Source of the DNA: Heterotrichella gracilis
Taxonomy: Eukaryota; Sar; Xanthophyceae; Tribonematales; Xanthonemataceae
Assembly (NCBI GenBank): GCA_032358255.1
Contig: JAULBX010028604.1
Coordinates: 1-27,756, forward strand
Length of the DNA: 27,756 nt
Reading direction: 5' to 3'
Shown here: piece after piece, positions 1 through 9,529 of the stretch
Position numbering within the stretch: position 1 is the first letter of the stretch
Layout: every line of letters begins with the position of its first letter
Program-made: the position numbers and the translations under genes
The notes under the pieces: model-generated
What the model was told of the DNA's origin: nothing
Databases searched by the model: none
Seen by the model: only the letters and a program-made list of their open reading frames with translations

Positions 1-115
1 ACCCCTTGCTTAGTTGAACTCAAGACTCAACTCAAACTCAGGTGCTGAGCCAACGGCTGGGTCGACCGTTGGAGGGTGCACATTACAGTGGATACGCTTT
101 ACCCTGACCACCCAC

Positions 116-3100
116 CTGGTTGCCGCGAATCAGCTCCAGATGCCCCTTGAAGGTGGCGTATGCCCCATCCACCAGCGCCTGCGGTGGGTTAACCAGCACT
201 TCCAGCAACGCATCATGCTGCTGCTCTCCAGCCCGCATCACCTCCAAAGTGCGCGCTGACAGTGATGCATCTCCCTTGGCAGTGGCAGGAGGCAGGGCAT
301 CTGCCAGCGCCTGCGATGTCAATCTAGAGTCAGTAGCCACCAGGAAGGCCTGCCAATAATGGCCATCATTGGCGGCATGGAAAGATTGCTGACTATGCTG
401 CAAAGTATAAATCTGAGATCCAGTGGCATCAATGGCAACATGATGATGACTGTATGTCAGTGTCTATGCCACAGTACTGAAATACATAGGTAGATGTGAA
501 GCTGTCATGAGTACCAGCCATTGGGTGGAGGAGCGCACGCCAGGTACAACATACTAGAATTGAGTCCACACAACGTACCAGCCGCCTGGCCAAGCCGTAG
601 GTTGCCTCCCCCAGCGTGATGCCCTCTTTAGCCTCCCCTTGGCGCTGCTGCTCGCACACAACCAGCTTTTGGGGCGCAGCAGCATTTGACAAGTGGCACA
701 GGGACCCATGGTAGCCTCCCTAGGTAGGAAAACACAACAGTATCAGTGAGCACATTCCCCTCAGATGGTCAGCGTGTTAGCCCTGAGTACAAAGCCCTGT
801 CAGAACAAAGCAGATTTGACTGCAAGGTATGGGGTGGCCTGGTGGGTGGGCAGGTGGGTTGGCTGATCAGCTGACTTGGACTGGATGGGCAAGGGTGCAC
901 TTGTACTGCAAAGATAGAGCCATAAGCGGCCATGGCTGTGAATAAGTGGTTGCGCCACTCAGACGGCAAGTCCTTGTTGCCGCCCCCCCCCCCTTTTAGA
1001 GCACCTGTAAACCCTAAAAAGGCAGGGAGTTTAAACAACTGTACCATTCACCGTTACCTCCAACTCCAGTGTCACCCCCTGCGATCCCACTCTGCCCTCC
1101 CCAAACACCACTCCCTTGACCTTGAGCAGGCGCGGTGCGCCACCTGGCATCACCACCTCAACCACAGCACCGCACACAAGCGACAGCAGGTAGTCATTCG
1201 GTACAAGCGATGCCGCCTTGTGCTCACAACCTGCGTGGCAAAAAAGCATGAAAGCCAGTAAATTACGACCAGGGGAAGCTGCATGCATGGCGGTAGAGTG
1301 TGTGACTGCATAATGCAAAGGGTGGAACCCGCGCAGCTTGGCAAAGCCTTCTTACAGCCCAAGTCAAAGTGCAGAAGCAACAGCAGACGCATCAGTACGG
1401 TGGTAAATACACATCCACCAAAAGCCACTTCCTCACACTCACACTGGAGCAATCTCTCTGCCACCAGCAACCCCTGCACCTGTCCCCGGGATAGGTACAG
1501 CCCCCGCAGGACAGCCTCGGTCTCCACCACCATTAACTGCGCATCACCCTGCTGGGCAGCTGTCAGCAGCGTCCACCCTCCGCCTGCTCCCGACCACCCA
1601 CCGCGCCCATCCGCCACAGGGGGTGCTGGCATGGGCGGGTCCTCCGATGCGCACATGTTGACATCCCCTTCAGGATCAAAAGATGGCACTGGACATTCAC
1701 GAGCCTGCTCAAGGGGCGGCAGTGGAGGCTGTGCAACGGCAGCTGGCAGGGCGCCATGTGGCGCAATGCGCTGAGGTGGACCAGCGGGCTGGGGCCGTGC
1801 AGAAGGCTGAGTGCCCCCCTGTGGTTCATCACACCCACCCACAATATCAACCTCCGGGCTTGACGGCTCCTCCTCCAGGCCACACGGGGCACCGCCTGGG
1901 TGCACTGGTGCTGGGTGCAAGCTGGCAGGCTGGGCAATGGCAGCACCGGGGGACAGGAGAGTAGACAGGTGGCGCACGGTGGTGGCTACAGCATCGTTGC
2001 CCACGATGGTGCTGGTCCCTACACCAAAGGCGGTGCCACCGCTTGGTTTGGCAGCAGCAGATGCCGGCAAATGGCTGGCGGACGGCACTTGCTGGAGAGT
2101 GTGCATGGGGTGCTGGGTGGTGGCCGCCACTGTGGCACTCCTGTCCCCTGGGAGCTGCTGCGGCCTCCCTGGTGACGCCAGGTGGTGCGTGCTCCTGGCT
2201 TGGCCCTTGGAGGGCGTGCCCTGTGCTAATGGATTGAACGGCAGCAAGTGGGAAGACGCCACCCCATGTGCTGCTGGCTGGGGAATCTGGGCGCGTGCTG
2301 TTGGCGAATGCTGGTGGTCATCAACGCCAATGGCAGGTGGATGTGGTGGGTTGCAGCTGTGGTACCTGGGCAAGATGCGCATGCGCTGGCCGAGAGGAAC
2401 ATTTTCCAGATCCTCCTGTGCCGCGTTCAATGCAGCACCCTCCCCTGCCCCAGGCTCCACAGGCTGTGCACTGGCATGCGCTGGCGAGCTGCCTGGCTCT
2501 GGCATACCCTGCTGGGCACCAGGGCCAGGTTGCCCCGGCCGCTGCTCCAAACCCTGCTTAGGAACCCCCAACACCCTGCTGGGGCCCGCATGCCCCTCCT
2601 GGCTGCCACTGTCTATGGCGTTGATCCTGTCCTGGGCCCTTGTCATGGCTTCCGTGATACGCAGCTGCGCTTCAGCGTCAGAGAGCGTAGCAGGCAGCCG
2701 GAATTGTTGCAGTGCTTTTGCCGCTGTCACCATGTCAATGTCCTGGTTGCCACCATCGAAGTAGAGCGCGGAAGGCTGCACAAAGGATGGGATCAGGTTT
2801 GTGATGGGGGACCATTAGGCTTGGCCCACGATGGTCAACATTGGTGAGTCAGTTTCCAAGTCTACATCTCCAAGGGACACAGGCCCGGTCCAGACAGACA
2901 GGCACTGGCAAGTATCCTGGGGCATGCAACAACCGGTGTGCTGTCTGGAACGCTGAGCGTATGGCAGCATGTCACGTCATGGCGCACGGGATAGTGTGCA
3001 GTGCATGGCACAAAGATAGATATAGTGAGCACTAGCTAACGGTACCTTTGGCTCAGTCCTGCACAAGACTGTGTCCACCGCCACACATGCCTCGACCGGC

Positions 3101-6100
3101 GTGCGGAATGATATCCTGATATTAACATCCGCCCGGGGCACCACCGCTTGAAAAGTTCCCTTCTTGAATTGCACATATCTGCATCAAGTACACAATCTCA
3201 CGTTCAATACATTAGTTGCTGGTACACACCTTCAGTCCCTAGTGTGCTTACCTGTCACCAGAACCCTTTGTATTCCATGTGTTCATTTCCAGTGCATGAG
3301 ATACCTTCTGTGGTTAGATACAGCAAGTTTATATAATCCTTTCCTTTCTACTTCCTTAAAATTAGTGGAAATTAGTTCAGTTGCAGTCTGCGTGGCAAGA
3401 CACCCATGTATGGGTAAGTCTGCATGCATGTGGAGTGCAGCATACACTGCACAATCTCCACTGCCTGTGCCCAGCACATGTGAACCGCACCTCAGCCCAC
3501 AGCCCTTGTTGACCCTGCCAATCCCTTGCCAGCGGCTGCCTTTCTCTTGCAGCTCCTCGACAACCTCCCTTGCCTCAGGTGAGTGTGGCACATACGTCTG
3601 CCCAGTGGAGGCCTCGGCATGCTCCAGCTGCCGTCCACCGCTTGCCTGTGCGCCTGCCACCGCTGGCGCATCCTCCTCCTCCCCACTCTCCTGATTTTCC
3701 TCCTCCAACCTGAAAACACCAGCCACAACAGCAGCAGGCCCCGGCTCCTGCACGCCCCCATCGCCTGCCCCTTGCTCCCGGGCTAGTTTACCCTCAGCAT
3801 ACACCCGTGCTTTCTCCACAGCTGCATGGATGCGCGTGAGTGCGTTGTCGTGGCTGAGCGCCCCCTCCTCATCACAGCCCAAGAGGCGCCAGCTGGCAGT
3901 GTGCACATCCACAATGGCACCAGTACTGGAGCTGCAAGGAAAATTGCGCTTCTGAGCCTGCACACGCCACCCACACACTCATTACCATGCACCAGATGGA
4001 ACCAATGGCAAGCCATGCACGCACAGCCAGACCCTGCGCCAGCAAGAGCGCTCCATCCTACCACAGGACACCGCCCCATTGCCAACCCAAAAAACACGCG
4101 AGCAAAGGGACACTCATTGTGTTAAACAGGCTGATCAACGCACGGGTACAGGCTAAGAGTTGCAACACCTTCCTCAATTCCACCCACCTGTCTCCCGCCA
4201 AGGGTCACAAGCACATCGAATGCCACAGCAGCCTCCACGCCCGTGGCAAAGCCCGAAATACACCAGTTGCCGCTTGAGCCACTCTTTCGGCCCAGATACG
4301 CCCTGTATGGCCGATTCTGCAGCCTCTTGTCCCTTGCCACGCCACTGCGGGGATGTTGAGGGCACAATCATTTTCATGCGGCTGAGCAGGGAGACAGGGC
4401 TGGTAGGAGCCCACCATGCTGATGATTGCATGAGGATTCGCTCCATGGCAGGCTGCAAAGGGGCAGAGGCACACACAGGGTGCTGAAAACACAGCATGGT
4501 GCAGCATTCGGCAATTGATCATGCAACCTGCAGTGCCCATCGCTTTGCTAATGTTCAGTCAACATGCATGTGACAGACAGGCTCCGAATTTTATTTCATG
4601 TTGCACTATGCAGTGAGGTTGCAGAGTGTATGCATCCAAGGAGAGTGGCAACTGGAAACCCGATATCAACACGCACAGGCAGTGCAGTTTGCCAACAGGG
4701 CTACAAGCTGTGTTGGCACACAGGTGCACAAATGAGATGACTCACTGGTACTTCTGATGCTGCCCTTGGCCCCCACTGCTCGGGACATTTGTTGTTGCAC
4801 CAAGATCTGGTGCACCAGCCTCCCTCTGCAAGCTCCCACCATGCTGGACAATAGTGCCCTTTCCCTTTGGCTTCCCCCCCTTCCCTGATTTCCCTGCGCA
4901 TCCACAGGCCACGCCGTCAGCCACACATGCAGCATTCCCACCCACGGCTGCAACCCTCCAGATGTATACCACATATCTCATGACAAAGCTTGAAATTGTC
5001 CCGAATCACACACAGTATGGGGCATCTTCACCGCTGTTGCGCCGTGGCACACTACAAACAGCATATCATCGAAGCTGTCCAGCATGCTCACGGCTGTTAT
5101 CCACTGCAACACTTGCCTTTTGCAAAAGTAGTTGTCATCGTGGTGCCGATGCCTGTACGCAACAAATGACCGTACCTTGCTGACCATGGCCCAGCCCCTT
5201 TTTCCTCACGTGGGTTTCCACCTTGCCCTCCACCAACATCACTCGGCCGTGGGCGTCCTCCAGACTGAGCTTGTCCCCACCCTTCTCCACCTCCGCCACC
5301 AGAGCTTGAGCAGCGTTGGCAACATGAACCGCCCCCCCTTCCGCAGTGGGGAAGTTCCACCAATCCCCCTAAGGAAATACCGCGGGTTTCATGAGTGCAA
5401 GGAATGCCAACATCACCATCCCACCAACGGACCAATGAAAGCACCATGCAATATGACTACAAGCTGAGTACTAGTGCATTTGCATTTGCATCCACATGCA
5501 CATGCATCCATCCATGCAAATGTACATCCGCATCCACATGCACATTCTACTGCAACGTGGCCACCATGTCATGCATATACTCAGTGGCCAGAGAAGGCAA
5601 GTGGACATGAAACACGTCCTGGGGTGCTTCCACATGCAGGCGGCATAGATAGCAACATGCAATATCCTACCGGTATTTGCAGCCTGTGTCCCAGCACGTC
5701 GGAGGCAGCAGCAGCTTCTACTGCAGTACGAAACAACACCATGTACGACCTTCCCATATGGCGTCGCTTGGCAGTGACACCATGGTAGCGTTTGGACCTG
5801 TACACATACCTACAAACAAGGGAATGGCTGACTTGAGCAACAGCCCCACATGTGAAACAGGGAATATTGCGCCATCAGCTGCATGTACATGGCAATGAAC
5901 ATACACTGAAATGGAACAGTTTTTGGGTGCAGGATGCCACGACTAGTGCGCAAGGTGGCAATTGAGCAAAACAAGATAATAGGAGTGGCATGCATATGCA
6001 TTGCCCACGGTGAAAATCACACATACCAATAGCCATCTGCGCCCCGCTCTGGCTTCCGAGGTTTCTTTTCCTTTGCAGTCCTAGCCCTGCCGACATGTAG

Positions 6101-8568
6101 AGGAGCAATAGCAGCATGTTGTTGGTCATCTTGATCCTCTTCCGCCTGACTGCCTGCATACAGGAACCACCACCATTGCACACTCCTGACTGTGTTCCGC
6201 CATTGCCATATCATTGCTGACGCTGTGGACACACCTGCTTCATCGAGAGGCTCCTCCTCCTCCTCGTTACCATCGCCATTGCTCTCCCCTCCTCCATCGC
6301 TATCTTCTTCACCCTTATCAGACTCTCCCTCATCATTGCCCCTGTCGTCCTCCTCTCGGGCAGACGCTCCCTCCTCATCACTACCGTCCCCACGCTCCGA
6401 GCCTGAGTCAGACCCAGAGCTAGACCCAGCGGATGAAGAGTACCCGCCCTCCCCTGCACTTCCGGCAGATACGGCCTCTTCCTCGGCATTGCCTGTTCCA
6501 AGCGGCAATGGACACAAGTCAGGCGCTAATTGGCATGCATGCGTGGCATTCCACCTTCAAACATTTTAGCAGCCAGGCTATCGTTTTTCCCCCGAGTTAC
6601 CCAGCTTTCAATTGCTGCATCTCCCACCGTCAACTCATGCATCAACTCTGGCACACAAGCCACGAATGCCCCACGCAAATGATAGCACTAGCAGGCCATG
6701 GTACCTGCATCTTGTGGGTTGCCCAGCCCTCTTTCTGCCATCATCTGCTTTGCCGCCAAAAAAGCCGCCTGCAAGCGCTCCATTGACATGCCCTGACCGT
6801 TGTTGGGATACACGCCGCTGTAGAGCAACAAGGAACATGTTGTTTCGAGCAATGGATGGTGCTGTATCAAGACCATTGAAGAGATGAACCAGTGCATTGC
6901 TGTGGCTTGCTGTCAGCTATTTGGTGCAATACCATGTTGGCCATGGTTTAGCAGATGGACACCTTGCCAGCACTCTGCAATGGAACGGTGGAAACCGCAT
7001 AGTTGAGGTATATACTTACTGTGGACGTATCCCTTCAGCAGCTTCGGCAGGTAAATGCGCCCTGGGGCTGACCACTGGTGCCTTTTTTTTGCTGGGCTGC
7101 GCTTCCTCGGCGCATGGGGCTGGCAAGGCAGGGACCTCCTCCTCACTTGAGAACCTGGCGAGAGGCACTGCACCCTTCTGGCTGTAGAGGCACATGACAT
7201 CCACATCCTGACTCATTGAGGACGAAGGGCTGCCGTTACTGCTGCGCACTGGCCGGGCATCAGGAACCTCTGCAGATGCGCCTCCCCGCACTCCTGCAGA
7301 CGACCAGTAGAATGTTAGGATCAAAAGCCGCCGAGTGCTTGCATGCGAGATATGCAAATCCAACAGCACTCACTTCCCGAGATGCATTCCAGCACTACAG
7401 CCAGAATAGCAACAGCACACACCCCTTCTACATGCGGGAAAATTGTTGCATGCAATCGCCATCCGCACGACCTTGAGAACAGCAAGGGACTGGCGGGACT
7501 GTGCGCCAACTCTTAAAATTTTCACATCGTCAAAAAGACTACAATTGGGCAGTAATCCCTGTGTGAGAGGCAAAGTAAGCAACCATGGCCCCACACAGCC
7601 AACACAGCGAAGCCTAATGCACACCCCTGGTTTAAATCACTGCTATCCGTTGATCCCTGCCATGCAACATACCGCTGCCGCTCTCCTGTTGTACACGGGT
7701 GGGCAGTTGCTTCCCCTGCACGACTGCCGCCACGCAATCCTCTCCCCACTTCACAGCCTCCCACACCGCTGCATGTGCCGCTGACCAGCTCAAAGAGCTC
7801 ATCTCTTGCCGCACATCAGCCATGGCCTTGCTTGTATCGATGGGGAATGCAGTTGAGTCAACAATTGACCCGAACGCAACAGGGAAGTTTTGCCCCGGGC
7901 AGGCAGGAGAGCCGTCTTCCTCCTGCACAATGCGAGAGCGGCATGCAAGGTGTTAGTGTTGGTTGGTGCGGATGCAAGCCCCGTGAAGTGTTATCACCAA
8001 TTCACGAGCAGCGGTAATTGATAGACCATGACAAAATTCATGCCAGCACACAGCATCTACGTCACTGACAATTTCCTAAGCGCTTGACCACTGTGCAAAA
8101 GGTTGCAGCTAGACCCTAAAAATTTGACATGTCTCCCTGAGGCCGCAGCAAGGGTACTGTGGTGCTTCGCACCGTAGACTGTTGGGTTTCAGCCTCACCG
8201 CTACAGCCAGCTGCATGGAATCCCACGCCACCGCCGCGGCTGCTGCCGTGCCAAAGCCTCCAGCAACACACACAGCGCCACAGGGCAGCTGGCAGCGCGC
8301 TTCCCATGTGCCATCGAGGCCCCGCTGCACACCCCTGCAGGGCAGGTGTTATAGGGTCGGTGCCAGTGGCACAGCGGAGGCTTCAACAATGTGACTTCAA
8401 ACCTTGCAATATGGACACCTGAACCGCGGGCAGACGTCAATAAAGGGCAGAGAATGTGAAAATGTCAGGACCAGAGCGTGGTTCCCAGCAGGACCCGAGC
8501 GTGCTTCCCAACTACAACGTGCCTTCCCAACGCACCCTTGCCTGTGCCGCATACCTGTATTGTGCCAT
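116..8568 (-). CDS. Large multi-AP2-domain protein, putative transcription factor (3' end outside window)
   Basis: Assembled exons, 5' to 3' on the minus strand: 8568-8555, 8334-8199, 7922-7673, 7293-7020, 6817-6705, 6492-6235, 6153-6027, 5797-5671, 5368-5176, 4893-4746, 4344-4188, 3957-3491, 3178-3046, 2775-1443, 1230-1058, 719-579, 397-116. Phases agree at all 16 junctions, giving 1442 codons before the left edge; the last donor (at 115) is followed by no clear exon, so the 3' end is missing. Start: the ATG at 8566-8568 is the first after an in-frame stop, and the protein opens MAQYRGVQRG, an AP2 start. Four AP2-like modules: about residues 4-64 (RGV, GTWEAR, F-T-AAAAAVAWD, NFP), 394-440 (YHGVT, FRTAVEAAAASD, NFP), 545-606 (YHGVA, GFATGVEAAVAFD, NFP) and 754-808 (RYV, GTFQAVV, SFRTPVEACVAVD, YFDGG). 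Between modules 1 and 2 lies an acidic segment (263-348); residues 800-1243 are Pro/Ala/Gly/Gln-rich. AP2 domains bind DNA in plants and algae, so a nuclear regulator is inferred. Module 2 is short in its beta-sheet part. The C-terminal 200 residues are unrecognised. Confidence 0.75.
979..991. repeat. Homopolymeric C run in an intron
   Basis: An uninterrupted run of about a dozen C (G on the AP2-like gene strand) inside its penultimate-but-one intron (720-1057). It is flanked by an open stretch on the minus strand (about 890-1000) that could be mistaken for an exon; the phase-0 to phase-0 join of the neighbouring exons works without it. Confidence 0.5.
5470..5548. repeat. Low-complexity CATTTG/CATCCA-type intronic repeat
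   Basis: Within the intron between the exons at 5797-5671 and 5368-5176 of the AP2-like gene lies a run of imperfect short units (CATTTG, CATCCACATG, CATCCATC). No gene or other element is visible in it; it looks like ordinary intronic simple-sequence expansion. Confidence 0.6.
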
Positions 8569-9529
8569 ACCCAACCCCACCAGTCACAGCGTCAAAGGCA
8601 ACGAGCTGTATAGCCACCCCCTGCTATTGCTGGGTCCTCTAGAGGCTGCATCATGTCTGTTTGCACTGTGGCACAGAACTGTCAGCATAAGGTAGCCAAT
8701 GAGCTTCACAACAAGATATACCCTGCCTGCACCGGATTTGAGCTGGAAATTACGCTGCAAGAACTTCCACTACGCCAGGACCGGTAGGTAATAGCCTTCC
8801 AAGACCACATGCATGCATATACTACATTTTACGCGGTTAGTGGTACAACAAGAAGGCACGGACTGTTGCAACAGTGGTTAAAAAACATGAGCTGCACGCC
8901 GTGCGCCCTGTTGCACCCAGAATAAATGGCAGAAAGAAGCAACTCAGAGCAGCTATGTACAGGCGTTGACTCCTACACAAATGTCTACTCCTAGGATGGC
9001 TCGAGGGTGTCCCAAAGGATGCTTGCTATTAAAACAGCGTAGCCAATATCTGTATTAGGACAGGACTCACTGGACTCACTGACATCACACGCTTTTCTTG
9101 AACGCACCTCCTTGCCCCCACCTCCTTGCCCCCATCTCCTTGCTGCTTCAAAATCGTAGGCCAGCAGGCCTCACAAAACGGTGCGCATCGGGACACAACG
9201 CAGGCCAGGCTTGGTCAAACAAGTTCACGTCAGTGCATCAGGTTGCTCTACTTGTAAACCAACAGAGTCCTTTATGGCAGCGATAGTGAATATGGAACGG
9301 CGGTATTCCCCACCGTAATTCCACCGTATTTACAGTTATACGTTACTCACCAACCTCTACTCTGGTTAGACTATCTGGGTTATAAGGCCTTCCTCTCCAG
9401 GCGACGGCTGTATCTTGTTGACACCGGTCTTTTAAATGGGTTGCAGCCGTGATTGATACTTTCGAAATAAATTCGGTCCTACGCGCCAATCACAGATACG
9501 ATATGTGACAACGTGACCCCAGTTCAAAG
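8569..9529. promoter_or_regulatory. Divergent intergenic region between AP2-like gene and alpha-glucosidase gene
   Basis: These 961 bases separate two start codons pointing away from each other, so they should hold both promoters and 5' untranslated regions. A CCAAT sequence lies at 9486-9490, close to the glucosidase start, and TATAAGG near 9380 is a weak TATA candidate. No coding exon could be supported, although an ATG followed by a consensus donor exists on the minus strand at 9085. A short direct repeat of CACCTCCTTGCCCC lies near 9106-9132. Confidence 0.5.

Noticed and set aside
890..1010. Possible extra exon of the AP2-like gene (frame reading GALKGGGGGNKDLPSEWRNH)
   Set aside because: A fair acceptor exists but the poly-G run and lack of a good donor argue against it, and the flanking exons already join in phase 0.
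1811..2764. Long plus-strand open frame of 317 codons
   Set aside because: It is the antisense shadow of the 444-codon Pro/Ala-rich exon of the minus-strand AP2-like gene; its Trp/Cys-rich composition is typical of such shadows.
3252..3330. Strong minus-strand donor CAG|GTAAGC near 3252
   Set aside because: No in-frame exon could be linked to it; the donor at 3490 gives a phase-2 join that completes AP2 module 4.
5470..5548. CRISPR-like or regulatory repeat array
   Set aside because: Units are short, imperfect and without unique spacers; it is intronic simple sequence in a eukaryotic gene.
9078..9085. Minus-strand ATG followed by a GTGAGT donor as an alternative AP2-gene start
   Set aside because: It would need a two-codon exon joined in phase 0, while the start at 8568 restores a canonical YRGV AP2 opening with correct phase.
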